A stretch of 64,000 nt of DNA from Actinomycetota bacterium (GTDB lineage Bacteria > Actinomycetota > Thermoleophilia > Solirubrobacterales > Solirubrobacteraceae): positions 124,001 through 188,000 of the forward strand of contig JAFDWH010000014.1 of assembly GCA_018268595.1 (NCBI GenBank). The letters run 5' to 3'. The notes beneath the pieces were generated by a model that worked only from the letters and a program-made list of their open reading frames with translations, had not been told where the DNA came from and ran no database searches. Made by a program: the position numbers and the translations under genes. Positions 44,240 to 52,845 of this stretch are shown in pieces; position 1 is the stretch's first letter; every line of letters begins with the position of its first letter.

Positions 44240-44437
44240 TCAGACCGCGGTACGGGTCGGCTCCGGCACGGGACGGCCGGTGTCGCGCAGCAGCGCCACA
44301 TGCGCTGCGACGGCCTCACGCGCGTCGCGCTCCGCCTCGGCGCGGGTCGTGCCAAACGCGGTGCATCCCGGGAGATCCGGGAAGTGCGCCCACCAACCGT
44401 CTCTGGTCTGCTCGTAGATGGCGGTGTACTCGCTCAT
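44240..44437 (-). CDS. hicB: HicB-family antitoxin
   Basis: A 65-residue HicB-like protein with the family fold: YTAIYEQTRDGWWAHFPDLPGCTAFGTT, a degraded RNase H-like sheet, then AEAERDAREAVAAHVALL. No DNA-binding domain follows, so this is the short form. It overlaps hicA by 4 bases and is downstream of it, the usual order of a HicAB toxin-antitoxin pair. Confidence 0.88.
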   Translation of the reverse strand: MSEYTAIYEQTRDGWWAHFPDLPGCTAFGTTRAEAERDAREAVAAHVALLRDTGRPVPEPTRTAV

Positions 44438-44634
44438 CGCAACTGGCCGATCCCGGTCGTGCGCCTGATCGATGCCAGGGTACCGACCGGCACCTCGGTC
44501 CCGGGGGTTCCCGGGACGGTCACCACACATGGATTGTCGGGATGCGTCCATTGCCGGTGACTGCCGACGACGCGCTCGCACGTCCAGCCGTGCGCACGCA
44601 GGATCTTCTCGATCTGACGAACCGTCTTCGCCAC
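44434..44634 (-). CDS. hicA: HicA-family mRNA interferase toxin
   Basis: A 66-residue HicA-like protein with a double-stranded-RNA-binding fold. The catalytic His lies in VVGSHRQWTHPDNP, within the conserved GSH motif. IEKILRAHGWTCERV precedes it and VTVPGTPGTEVPVGTLASI follows. GTG at 44634 sits 7 bases after TACGGT. It would cleave mRNA unless bound by HicB. Confidence 0.9.
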   Translation of the reverse strand: MAKTVRQIEKILRAHGWTCERVVGSHRQWTHPDNPCVVTVPGTPGTEVPVGTLASIRRTTGIGQLR

Positions 44635-44641
44635 GGCGGCG

Positions 44642-44647
44642 ACCGTA
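44642..44647 (-). promoter_or_regulatory. Leaderless -10 element of hicAB
   Basis: Reverse-strand TACGGT ends 7 bases before the hicA GTG. Confidence 0.45.
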
Positions 44648-44740
44648 GTCGCGGCGCCGTGCCGAATCGCCGAAACGGCCGAACTGGAACAGACTCGACG
44701 CTGCGCGCGCGCAGTGATGGACGAAATCGCGCGAGCTCCG

Positions 44741-45160
44741 TCACACCTCGACCAGCAGCGTCACCGGCCCGTCGTTGACCAACTCGACCTCCATGTGCGC
44801 GCCGAACACGCCGCGCTCCGCGCCCAGCGTGTCGCACACGCGCGCGTAGAGCGGCTCGGCGACCTCCGGCCGCGCGGCCTCGACGTAGCTCGGCCGGTTG
44901 CCCTTGCGCGCGTCGCCGTAGAGCGTGAACTGGCTGATGCACAGCACGCCGCGGCCGGGCCCGAGCGGCTCGTTCATGCGGCCTTCGGCGTCGGGGAAGA
45001 TCCGCAGCTTCAGCAGCTTGTCGGCAAGCTTGTCGGCCGTCGCCTCGTCGTCGTCGTGCGTCACGCCGAGCAGCACGAGCAGCCCCGGCCCGATCTGCCC
45101 GACGACCGCGCCGTCCACGCGCACCGCGGCGCGGGAGACGCGCTGGACGAGCGCCTTCAC
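44741..45160 (-). CDS. dtd: D-aminoacyl-tRNA deacylase
   Basis: DTD, 139 residues, removes D-amino acids from mischarged tRNA. The sequence has ALVQRVSRAAVRVDG, LLVLLGVTHDDDE, LRIFPDAEGRMN, the catalytic CISQFTLYGDARKGNRPSY near residue 75, and the Gly-Pro motif NDGPVTLL near the end. GTG at 45160 overlaps the galT stop by 4 bases. The stop codon sits in a 22-base sequence also found at the rpsF stop. Confidence 0.95.
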   Translation of the reverse strand: MKALVQRVSRAAVRVDGAVVGQIGPGLLVLLGVTHDDDEATADKLADKLLKLRIFPDAEGRMNEPLGPGRGVLCISQFTLYGDARKGNRPSYVEAARPEVAEPLYARVCDTLGAERGVFGAHMEVELVNDGPVTLLVEV

Positions 45161-46137
45161 GCGTCGCGCAGCTCCGCCGCGGCCCGCTCCGGCGCGACGA
45201 TGTCGAGGTGCAGCCCGGTGCCCAGCTCGAGGCCCGCGAGGTGCGTCAGGCGCGGCATCACGTCGATCCGCCAGCAGAAGTGGTCGGCCCCGCGCGGCGC
45301 CGTGCGCACCCACAGGTTCAGCGGCGGGCTCGCCCCGAGCCGGCGCGCGAGCCGGTTCAGCACCTCGTGCAGCAGCGCCGCCCCGGTCGGCCCGTCGTCC
45401 TCGAAGCGCGCGCGCGGACGGCGTGGGGCGATCATCAGCTGGTAGGGGAGCCGCGAGGCGTACGGCGCGACCGCGACCGCCTCGTCGTCGATCGCGACGA
45501 TCCGCTCGCGCCGGCGCACCTCCTCCTGCACGAGGTCGGCGAGCAGGTTCGCGCCCATCGTGCGGGTCGCGTACGCCGAGAAGCGCTCGCGCTCGCGCGC
45601 GACCGCGGCCGGCACGAAGTCGAGCGCGTACAGCTGCGCGTGCGTGTGCGGCAGCGACGCGCCGGCCTCGCGCCGCTCGTTCACGAGCACGTGCACGTAG
45701 CCTGCGCCGGCGTGCGCGCGGACCCGCTCGCGCCACACGTCCATCGCCGTCGCCACCTGCTCGACCGGCAGCTCCGCCAGCGCGGTCGCCGCCTGCGGGG
45801 CGTTGACGATCACCTCGTGCGCGCCGCGCGCCGGCGCGGCGGTGAAGAGGTCCGGCGCGGCGTCCGGCTCCGGCGGCGCGCCGTCGGGCGACAGCGCGGG
45901 GAACAGGTTCGGCACGACCCGCACGCGCCAGCCCGGCATGTTCGGCGCGGAGCCGTCCGGGCGCAGCGCGTACAGCTCCGGCGGAGTCCTGTCCTCGTTG
46001 CCCTCGGCGAACGGGTCGCCGGCCGGGTCGAGCGGCGGGCTCGGGTCGGCGCTCAGGCCCGCGTTGGGCCGGTTGGCCCGCTCCCCCGCGACGATCGTGC
46101 GCAGCCCCGTGAGCGGGTCGACGCGCACTTCGCTCAC
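45157..46137 (-). CDS. galT: Galactose-1-phosphate uridylyltransferase-like protein
   Basis: A 326-residue GalT/HIT-superfamily protein. The nucleotidyl-acceptor His lies in SLPHTHAQLYALDFVP (HxHxQ). Also seen are RVVPNLFPAL, HEVIVNAP, VLVNERREAGAS and a C-terminal HFCWRIDVMPRLT. The N-terminal zinc-binding CxxC of classical GalT is absent; ELYALRP occupies the place. It may act on another sugar phosphate or nucleotide. It is flanked by dtd and a GNAT gene with 4-base overlaps. Confidence 0.82.
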   Translation of the reverse strand: MSEVRVDPLTGLRTIVAGERANRPNAGLSADPSPPLDPAGDPFAEGNEDRTPPELYALRPDGSAPNMPGWRVRVVPNLFPALSPDGAPPEPDAAPDLFTAAPARGAHEVIVNAPQAATALAELPVEQVATAMDVWRERVRAHAGAGYVHVLVNERREAGASLPHTHAQLYALDFVPAAVARERERFSAYATRTMGANLLADLVQEEVRRRERIVAIDDEAVAVAPYASRLPYQLMIAPRRPRARFEDDGPTGAALLHEVLNRLARRLGASPPLNLWVRTAPRGADHFCWRIDVMPRLTHLAGLELGTGLHLDIVAPERAAAELRDA

Positions 46138-46568
46138 AGGCGCTTCTCCATCGCGACGTGCTCGATGCCCGCCTCCACGAACGTACGCCCGCGCTCCTCG
46201 TAGCCGTCGGCCGCGTACAGCTCGCGCGCGTACGTCTGCGCGTGCAGGACGATCCGCTTCGCGCGCACCGCCGCCGCCTCGCGGTCGGCCGCGCGCAGCA
46301 GCGCGCTCGCGATCCCCTGGCGGCGCGCCTCCGGCTCGACCGCCAGCCGGCTCAACTGCAGCGTGCGGTCGACGAGCAGCAGCCGGCAGGTGCCGAGCAC
46401 GCGGCTGTCCTCGGTCTGCACCGCGACGAGGTGGATCGCGTCGCCGTCGCGGCCGTCGAGCTCCTCGCGCTTCGGCACGCCCTGCTCGATGCAGAAGACG
46501 CGGTGGCGCAGGTCGAGCAGTGCGTCCAGCTCGGCGCGCCCCTCGGCGCGACGGATCTCGACGCTCAC
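46134..46568 (-). CDS. GNAT-family N-acetyltransferase
   Basis: A 144-residue acetyltransferase. The N-terminus has ALLDLRHRVFCIEQGVP, typical of ElaA-like members. The acetyl-CoA loop is VEPEARRQGIASALLRAA (Q/R-x-x-G-I/A). The C-terminus reads LHAQTYARELYAADGYEERG. GTG at 46568 overlaps the TlpA-like gene stop region by 4 bases. Substrate unknown. Confidence 0.88.
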   Translation of the reverse strand: MSVEIRRAEGRAELDALLDLRHRVFCIEQGVPKREELDGRDGDAIHLVAVQTEDSRVLGTCRLLLVDRTLQLSRLAVEPEARRQGIASALLRAADREAAAVRAKRIVLHAQTYARELYAADGYEERGRTFVEAGIEHVAMEKRL

Positions 46569-47143
46569 GAGGCCCCCGCGTAGCGCCGCACGTCGGCGAG
46601 CAGCGACGCCTCGTCGCGGTACTCGCCCTGGTGGACGAACGCCACCTTGCCGTCGCGTCCGTAGAAGACGGTCGTCGGCAGGCCGGCGCGCACGCCGACC
46701 TCGTTCGCGATCTGGTCGTGCGGGTCGACGTAGCTCGGATACGGCACGTAGTGCGACCTGAGGAACGCGCGCGCTCTCGCGTCCTCGTCGCCGGCGTTGA
46801 CGCCGAGGAACGCGACGCGTCTGCCGAAGCGCACCGCGGCGCGAGAGAAATACGGCATCTCGGTGCGACACGGCGGGCACCACGAGGCCCACGCGTTCAC
46901 CACGACCGGGCGTCCTCTGAGCGTCGCGAGGCGCGCCTTGTACGCGCCCAGTCCGCCGTCGAGCAGCCGTGCCGCCTGGCGGTGCAGCGACGCCAGCGCC
47001 GCCGGCGATCCGGCCAGCTCGGCGCGCGCCTGTGCGGGCGTCGGAGCGCGCACGTTCGCCTGCTGTGCGCCGCAGCCGCTCACGAGCAGCACCCCGGCGA
47101 CGAGGAGCGCGCTAGCCCGGACTCCGACGGAGGTGGCGCGCAT
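46565..47143 (-). CDS. TlpA/ResA-like thioredoxin lipoprotein
   Basis: A 192-residue exported thiol-disulfide protein. The signal ends in lipobox LLVSGCG near residue 24. The thioredoxin fold holds the redox pair in NAWASWCPPCRTEMPYF near residue 95, and the cis-Pro in AGLPTTVFYG. Such proteins reduce apocytochrome c cysteines or other outer thiols. The ccm cluster is about 8 kb away, so a functional link is possible. ATG at 47143; the preceding in-frame sequence is not coding-like. Confidence 0.92.
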   Translation of the reverse strand: MRATSVGVRASALLVAGVLLVSGCGAQQANVRAPTPAQARAELAGSPAALASLHRQAARLLDGGLGAYKARLATLRGRPVVVNAWASWCPPCRTEMPYFSRAAVRFGRRVAFLGVNAGDEDARARAFLRSHYVPYPSYVDPHDQIANEVGVRAGLPTTVFYGRDGKVAFVHQGEYRDEASLLADVRRYAGAS

Positions 47144-47208
47144 GAGCCGAAGCTTGGCACATCGCGCGTATTCCCCCGTCCCATCTGATTCAATGTGGCT
47201 ATCCTCCT

Positions 47209-47271
47209 GTGTTGGACGGGGAAACGCTGGTGAGAGTTCTCCCCGTGCCCGGCAGACGCCGGACCTCCTGA
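47209..47271 (+). CDS. Possible upstream peptide in the helicase leader
   Basis: A TATCCT hexamer (47200-47205) lies just before a 20-codon frame starting GTG (47209) or TTG (47212), ending TGA at 47269. The peptide would read VLDGETLVRVLPVPGRRRTS. It precedes the helicase start by 77 bases. It could be a leaderless leader peptide or chance. GGGGA and TCCCC within it could pair. Confidence 0.2.
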   Translation: MLDGETLVRVLPVPGRRRTS

Positions 47272-47348
47272 GCCGCCCAGCTTGCTGCACCGCGGCTCGC
47301 TCATCGCAGAGGCCACGTCCACTCACAGGGAACCCCTGCAGGCCGTTC

Positions 47349-50252
47349 ATGGCTGACCCAACGCCCCTTCCCGATGCCGGCGCGCTCAGACGCGCGGAGC
47401 GCTTCACCCGTGAGACCTTCGTCCACGAGGGCGAGCTGCCCGAGGACGCGCTCGCGCTCGGCAGCGCCCGCCGCCGCGCGCTCGACGCGGCGCTCGCCGA
47501 GCTCGACGCCGGCGCGAAGGCGCCGTCGGTCGCCTGGCGGCGCGAGTACTCGCTGCTGCTCGGGCTCGAGCGACTGCTGTCCGAGGAGGAGCCGCGGCTG
47601 GCCGACGGCACGCTGCTGAACCCGCACCAGGTCGACGCGCTGTCGGGCACGTTGACCGCGCTGATGGCCGAGGTGCAGTCGCGCTCGGCGAACGGCAACG
47701 GCCGCGTCGCGGTCGACCCGGCGCCCGAGGCGAGCGACGAGCCGCCGCCGCTCGCCTCCGCCGCGATCCCCGGCGAGGAGGAGCTCGACGAGGAAGAGGG
47801 CGAGCCCGACGAGGAGCCGCAGGACTGGCAGGACGAGCCGTCCGACGAGGACGACGACGGCCAGATGGCGGAGCAGCCGGAGGACCCGAACGCCGCCAAG
47901 CGCTTCTGGTTCGAGCACGCGACCGGCGCCGGCAAGACGGTCGCGGCGCTCGGCTTCGTCGAGGCCTCGCGCACCGGCGGCGTGCTGATCCTCACCCACC
48001 GCCGCAACCTCGTCGACCAGTTCCACGGCGAGCTGAGAGAGCGCGGCTACGGCAGACGCATCGCCGCGCCGCTGCTGGCCGGCCAGGACAGCCCGGCCGG
48101 TCCTGTGACGGTCGAGACGTACCAGTGGTTCGTCCGCAACGCCGGGCAGATCTCCGACGCGTACTCGATCGTCATCTGCGACGAGGCGCACACCGCGCTG
48201 GGCGAGAAGACGTCCGCCTCGATCCGCAGATGGGACGGGCCGGTCTTCATCGGCATGACCGCGACGGGCGCGCTGATCGCCCGCCACGTGACCGACCTGT
48301 TCCCGACGCAGACCTCGCGCTTCGACCTCGCGCAGGCGGCGAGGCGCGGCGTGATCGCGCCGCTGCGCTGCATCCGCATCCCGCCCGGCCCCGGCGTGCG
48401 CACGATCGCCAAGGTGCCGCTGCGGCGCGGCGAGGTGGACACCGAGTTCGACCAGGACATGCTGGCCGAGCTGCTGGACCAGCTGCCGTTCAACCTCGCG
48501 ATCGCGGATCTCTACAAGACGCGCTTCAACGGCGTCCCCGGCGTCGTCTACACCGCAGGCGTCCGCCATGCGTACAACGTCGCGCAGGCGTTCCGCGACG
48601 TGGGCCTGAGAGCGCAGGCGGTCTCAGGCGAGACGCCGAAGCGCGAGCTGGCCCGCATCCTGGCCGAGTACGAGCGCGGCTCGATCGACGTCCTGATCAA
48701 CGCGCAGCTGCTCGCCGAGGGCTGGAACTCGCCGCGCGCGACCGTCTGCATGCACCTCGCGCCGACCGCCTCCAAGCGCATCTACCAGCAGCGCGTCGGC
48801 CGCGTCACGCGCCGCCATCCGGGCAAGGAGGCGGGCATCGTCGTCGACTTCGTGCACCCGGCGACCAAGCACGACGACCCGGTCGTGACGCTCCACTCGC
48901 TGCTCGACCGCGACGTCTACCGCGGCGGCGCGATCGTCGTCGGCCCGGTCCGGCGTGGACGCGGCCGGCGCGTGCGCGTCGAGCGCCGCGTTCTGCCCGT
49001 GACGCCGGAGCCGGAGCGGCGCGCGGAGGTCTTCGAGCGCGAGCTGTGGCGGATCGCCGTCGAGCATCTCGACTACGCCGAGCAGCACGTGTGGGCGGCG
49101 CTGGCCGGCGCGCGCGTGGCGCCGAACGGCTGGCGGCGCGCGAAGGCGATGCTGCACTTCGACCGCCAGGGGGACCTCAAGCGCCGCTTCCTCATCACCG
49201 CGGTCGAGCGCAACCGCAACGCGCAGCTGCGCCTGCGCGCGCTGCAGGAGATCGCCGCCGCACGCGACGCCGAGGCGTTCGACCAGGCGATCGACATGAT
49301 GGCGACCTGGCCTCGCGACGAGCGCCGCGAGGGCGTGAAGATCATGCTGCAGGCGCTGGCCGAAAAGCGGATCGGCCGTAGGGATCAGGCGAACGCGTGG
49401 ATCTGGCGGATGGCCGAGTACACGCGCGAAGTGCACGAGGAGTACGCCGTGCAGCGCTGGCCCGAGACGAAGCGGCTGCTCGGCCTGCTGGTCAACTCGT
49501 CCGGCGGCGCGCACGCGCGCAACGCGCGCCGGCTCGTGCACGCGGCGCGCAGACAGGACAGGCGCCTGTCGGCGGCGCTGCTGGCAGCCGCGCTCGCGCA
49601 CACGCCGGAGGCCGAAGAGGCGCTGCGCGGGGCGCGCACGCGGATGGCGCGCAAGCCCTCCGCGCTGGCGCGCGAGCTGCTGCGCAACTTCCCGAGAGGC
49701 CGTCGCGGGCGCGGCTCGCGCCGTCGCCGCAAGGGCAAGGAGGGCGTCGTCGCGGAGGGCGCCGCGGTCGTCGTGGGCGCGGAGGCGCTCGACGGCGAGG
49801 AGCTGGAGCTGGACGACGAGCTCGATGGCGACGAGGGGCCCTCTCCCGAGGTCGCCGAGGAGGCCTACGACGAGGCGCTCGACGCCGACGAGCCGGTCGA
49901 GGAGGCGCCGCCACTGCCCGCCGGCGATCGCGAGGACGTCGAGGAGGCCGTCGCGGAGGCGCTCGAGCACGACGCCGAGACGCTGGTCGTCGCGAGACCG
50001 AGGCGCAGACGCGGCGCCGGGCGCAGACGCGCGGGCGCGAGCGCCAGACCGCGTGGGGCCGCCGCGGCGAGCGCCGAGGCGAACGGCGGCGCGCCGCCCG
50101 AGGCGGTCAACGGGTCGGGCGACGCCGCCGAGGCACAGATCGCGCTCGAGCTGGTGCCGGCGCTGGAGGCGCCCGACGCGCCCGCGGCCAGACCGAGAAG
50201 AAGACGCGCGCCGCGCAGACGCAGAGCGGTCGCCAGAGCCGAGGTCGAGTAG
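47349..50252 (+). CDS. Large SF2 (DEAH) helicase with acidic linker and basic tail
   Basis: A 967-residue protein. Residues 1-105 are helical and unfamiliar. A strongly acidic linker (about 125-180, with EEELDEEEGEPDEEPQDW) precedes a RecA-like pair: Walker A HATGAGKTVAALGF near 195, LTHRRNLVDQF, DEAH box VICDEAHTALGEK near 277, and FIGMTATG. The second domain has VVYTAGVRHAYNVAQAF, INAQLLAEGWN and YQQRVGRVTRRHPG. A 350-residue helical region follows. The last 200 residues alternate Glu-rich and Arg-rich blocks, resembling tails of RNA-processing proteins. Role unknown; RNA or DNA unwinding is inferred. Confidence 0.85.
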   Translation: MADPTPLPDAGALRRAERFTRETFVHEGELPEDALALGSARRRALDAALAELDAGAKAPSVAWRREYSLLLGLERLLSEEEPRLADGTLLNPHQVDALSGTLTALMAEVQSRSANGNGRVAVDPAPEASDEPPPLASAAIPGEEELDEEEGEPDEEPQDWQDEPSDEDDDGQMAEQPEDPNAAKRFWFEHATGAGKTVAALGFVEASRTGGVLILTHRRNLVDQFHGELRERGYGRRIAAPLLAGQDSPAGPVTVETYQWFVRNAGQISDAYSIVICDEAHTALGEKTSASIRRWDGPVFIGMTATGALIARHVTDLFPTQTSRFDLAQAARRGVIAPLRCIRIPPGPGVRTIAKVPLRRGEVDTEFDQDMLAELLDQLPFNLAIADLYKTRFNGVPGVVYTAGVRHAYNVAQAFRDVGLRAQAVSGETPKRELARILAEYERGSIDVLINAQLLAEGWNSPRATVCMHLAPTASKRIYQQRVGRVTRRHPGKEAGIVVDFVHPATKHDDPVVTLHSLLDRDVYRGGAIVVGPVRRGRGRRVRVERRVLPVTPEPERRAEVFERELWRIAVEHLDYAEQHVWAALAGARVAPNGWRRAKAMLHFDRQGDLKRRFLITAVERNRNAQLRLRALQEIAAARDAEAFDQAIDMMATWPRDERREGVKIMLQALAEKRIGRRDQANAWIWRMAEYTREVHEEYAVQRWPETKRLLGLLVNSSGGAHARNARRLVHAARRQDRRLSAALLAAALAHTPEAEEALRGARTRMARKPSALARELLRNFPRGRRGRGSRRRRKGKEGVVAEGAAVVVGAEALDGEELELDDELDGDEGPSPEVAEEAYDEALDADEPVEEAPPLPAGDREDVEEAVAEALEHDAETLVVARPRRRRGAGRRRAGASARPRGAAAASAEANGGAPPEAVNGSGDAAEAQIALELVPALEAPDAPAARPRRRRAPRRRRAVARAEVE

Positions 50253-50262
50253 CGGGCGTCGC

Positions 50263-50973
50263 TCAGCCGCCGGTGCCGAGGTGGACCTCGCCGGCGTCCA
50301 GCAGCAGCTCCTCGCCGGTCGGGTCGTCGCCCGGACGCACGCGCAGCCGGCCGTCGTCGGCGATCCCGAGCGCGGTTCCGCGTCCGCCGTTCCACGCGAT
50401 CTCGCGCCCGGCGAGCGCGTCGCGCGCGCGGTAGGCGTCGATCGCGTCCGCGGGCGCGGTGGCAAGCCAGTGCTCGAGGCGCTCGAGCAGCAGCGCGAGC
50501 GCGGTCTCGACGTCGGCCGGCGCGCGGTCGAGCGAGGTCGCGAGCGCGTGCAGCTCCGGTGGGAAGCCGTCCTGCGCGACCGCGACGTTGAGGCCGATGC
50601 CGAGCACGACCCAGCCCTCCTGCGGTCGTCCCTCGGCGAGGATCCCGGCGACCTTGCGGCCGTCGAGCAGCACGTCGTTGGGCCACTTGATCGCGGCTGT
50701 GCGGCCGGCCGCGTCGAGGCGGTCCGCCACGTCGGCGACCGCAAGCGCCGCGACCATCGGCAGCAGCCGCGGCGGGTCGCGCAGCACGAGCGAGCAGGCG
50801 AGCGCGCGCCCCGGCGGCGTGACCCACGCGCGCCCCTGGCGCCCGTGGCCGGCAGTCTGCGCGGCCGCCGTCACGAGCGCCCCGTGCGGCGCGCCGCCGA
50901 CCGCGAGCCGCTGCGCGCGCACGTTCGTCGAGTCGACCTCGCGCAGGTGCAGGCGGGGGGTGCCGAGCGTCAT
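50263..50973 (-). CDS. birA: Biotin--[acetyl-CoA-carboxylase] ligase
   Basis: BirA of 236 residues without an N-terminal DNA-binding domain, so probably not a repressor. Markers are VDSTNVRAQRLA near residue 12, the biotinyl-AMP loop TAGHGRQGRAW near 42, IKWPNDVLLDGRKVAGILAE near 95, and GIGLNVAV near 125. It attaches biotin to carboxylase carrier proteins. The ATG at 50973 was preferred to 51012, whose extra residues are not conserved-looking. Confidence 0.93.
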   Translation of the reverse strand: MTLGTPRLHLREVDSTNVRAQRLAVGGAPHGALVTAAAQTAGHGRQGRAWVTPPGRALACSLVLRDPPRLLPMVAALAVADVADRLDAAGRTAAIKWPNDVLLDGRKVAGILAEGRPQEGWVVLGIGLNVAVAQDGFPPELHALATSLDRAPADVETALALLLERLEHWLATAPADAIDAYRARDALAGREIAWNGGRGTALGIADDGRLRVRPGDDPTGEELLLDAGEVHLGTGG

Positions 50974-51030
50974 CGATCGCGGCCCTCCGTCTTGCGCGGG
51001 AGCCACGTCCACACGAACGCCTCGCGCGGC

Positions 51031-51297
51031 TCAGAAGTCATCGTCCGCGTCGGTCGGCTTGCGGACGCTCTGCGGCAGGAGGGCGAGGCGGTCCTCGACG
51101 CGGCCCGCCTCGAGCCGCACGCACGCGCGGTCCTCGTCGAACAGCGGCACGCCGACGAGCGCCGCGGCCTCGAACGCGACGCCGAGCCGGACGCTCGGAT
51201 CACCGCGCTCGACCTTCGCCATCGTCGGGTGCGTGACGCCGGCGCGGTCCGCCAGCTCCTGGAGCGTCCAGCCGCGCTCGCGGCGCGCGAGGCGCAC
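51031..51297 (-). CDS. XRE-family helix-turn-helix protein
   Basis: An 88-residue protein. Residues 1-55 form a lambda-repressor-type HTH (MRLARRERGWTLQELADRAG, then VTHPTMAKVERGDPS). The acidic C-terminus ends DDDF. GTG at 51297 begins 9 bases after the cobA-hemD stop, so it is the last gene of the hem transcript or internal to it. It may regulate biotin or tetrapyrrole genes, but nothing shows which. Confidence 0.82.
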   Translation of the reverse strand: MRLARRERGWTLQELADRAGVTHPTMAKVERGDPSVRLGVAFEAAALVGVPLFDEDRACVRLEAGRVEDRLALLPQSVRKPTDADDDF

Positions 51298-51306
51298 GCG
51301 CCCTTG

Positions 51307-52845
51307 CTATCTCTGGTCCGCAACGAGCGCAGCGAGCAGTCCCTCGACGTCATGCGGGTCGGCTTCGAGCGCGGGCTCGAGCCCGTTGGCGCGGAGTGCC
51401 TCCGAGGTGATCGGGCCGATCGAGGCGAGGCGCACGCCGTCGAGCGCGGCCGGACCCTCGTCGCCGAGCGCGCCGAGCAGGTTGGTCACGGTCGAGGCCG
51501 ACGTGAAGGTGACGTAGCCGGCGGCGCGCAGCGCGGCGAGCTGCTCGGCGGAGAGCGGCTCGGCGACCGTCTCGTACAGCTCCAGCACGTCGACCTCCGT
51601 CCCGCAGGCGCGCAGCGCCTCGGGCAGCACGTCGCGGGCGACCTTCGCGCGGGCGATCAGCGCCCGCTCCGCCGGCCGCTCCCCGAGCGCGTCCACGAGC
51701 GACTCCGCCACCGCTCTGTCGGGCAGCACGTCCGCGATCACGCCGTGCGCGCGGAGCGCCCGGGCGGTCGCCGGGCCGATCGCCGCGACGCGCATGCCGA
51801 ACAGCGCGCGCGCGTCGGCTCCGGTGCGGGCGAGCCGCTCGAAGAACAGCCGCACGCCGTTCGGCGAGGTGAAGCAGATGAGGTCCCAATCGGCCTCGTC
51901 GTCCGGTGGGCTGGCGAACGCGAAGCGGTCGAGCGGCGGGTCGAGCGGAACGACTCTGATCACCGGCGTCTCCACCACCTCGGCGCCCAGCTCGCGCAGC
52001 CGCGTCGCCAGTCCGCTCGCCTGCTCGCGCGCGCGCGTCACGGCGACCGTCCGCCCGTAGAGCGGCCGCTCCTCGAACCAGCGCAGCCCCTCCTCGCGCA
52101 ACGCCGCGACGTCGCCGACGAGCGTGATCGACGGCGGTCTGACGCCCGCCTCGGCGGCCCGCTCGGCGATCGTCGCCAGTGTCGCGACGATCGTCCGCTG
52201 GCCCGGCAGCGTGCCGCGCTCGATCACCGCCGCCGGCTGGTCCGCCGGGCGGCCGCCGGCGACGAGCTGCGAGGCGATCTGCGGCAACTGCTTGACGCCC
52301 ATGTAGAAGACGAGCGTCCCCGGGAACGCCGCCAGCGCTGGCCAGTCGATCGCCGACTCCGGCTTGTCGGGGTCCTCGTGGCCGGTGATCAGCGCGACGG
52401 CCGAGGCGCGCTCGCGGTGCGTCACCGGGATGCCGGCATAGGCGGGCGCCGCGACGCCGGACGTCACGCCCGGCACGACCTCGAACGGAATCCCCGCCGC
52501 GCGCAGCACGAGCGCCTCCTCGCCGCCGCGGCCGAACACGAACGGGTCGCCGCCCTTCAGCCGCACGACGCGCTTGCCGGCGCGCGCGAACTCGAGCAGG
52601 ACGCGCTCGATCTGCGTCTGGGGGATCTGCGGCCCGCGGCCCTCCTTGCCGACGTAGACCAGCTCGGCGTCGGGGCGTGCGCCGTCGAGCGCGGTCGCCG
52701 GGATCAGCCGGTCGTAGAGGATCACGTCGGCCGCCGCGATCAGCTCCAGCGCGCGCGCGGTCAGCAAGCCCGGGTCGCCCGGCCCGGCGCCGACGAGGTG
52801 GACGACGCCGCGGGAGCCGGGGGCAGGGGGAGCGGCGTCGCTCAC
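51307..52845 (-). CDS. hemD: Uroporphyrinogen-III C-methyltransferase / uroporphyrinogen-III synthase fusion
   Basis: A 512-residue two-domain enzyme. The N-terminal SUMT domain (about 12-255) has VHLVGAGPGDPGLLTARA, VRLKGGDPFVFGRGGEE, VTSGVAAPAYAGIPVTHR and YMGVKQLPQI. The C-terminal HemD domain (about 265-510) has VAVTRAREQASGLATRL, ICFTSPNGVRLFF, IGPATARALR and YVTFTSASTVTNLL. It makes uroporphyrinogen III and methylates it toward precorrin-2. GTG at 52845 overlaps hemC by 4 bases. The oxidation step to sirohydrochlorin is encoded separately at 61589-62326. Confidence 0.95.
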   Translation of the reverse strand: MSDAAPPAPGSRGVVHLVGAGPGDPGLLTARALELIAAADVILYDRLIPATALDGARPDAELVYVGKEGRGPQIPQTQIERVLLEFARAGKRVVRLKGGDPFVFGRGGEEALVLRAAGIPFEVVPGVTSGVAAPAYAGIPVTHRERASAVALITGHEDPDKPESAIDWPALAAFPGTLVFYMGVKQLPQIASQLVAGGRPADQPAAVIERGTLPGQRTIVATLATIAERAAEAGVRPPSITLVGDVAALREEGLRWFEERPLYGRTVAVTRAREQASGLATRLRELGAEVVETPVIRVVPLDPPLDRFAFASPPDDEADWDLICFTSPNGVRLFFERLARTGADARALFGMRVAAIGPATARALRAHGVIADVLPDRAVAESLVDALGERPAERALIARAKVARDVLPEALRACGTEVDVLELYETVAEPLSAEQLAALRAAGYVTFTSASTVTNLLGALGDEGPAALDGVRLASIGPITSEALRANGLEPALEADPHDVEGLLAALVADQR

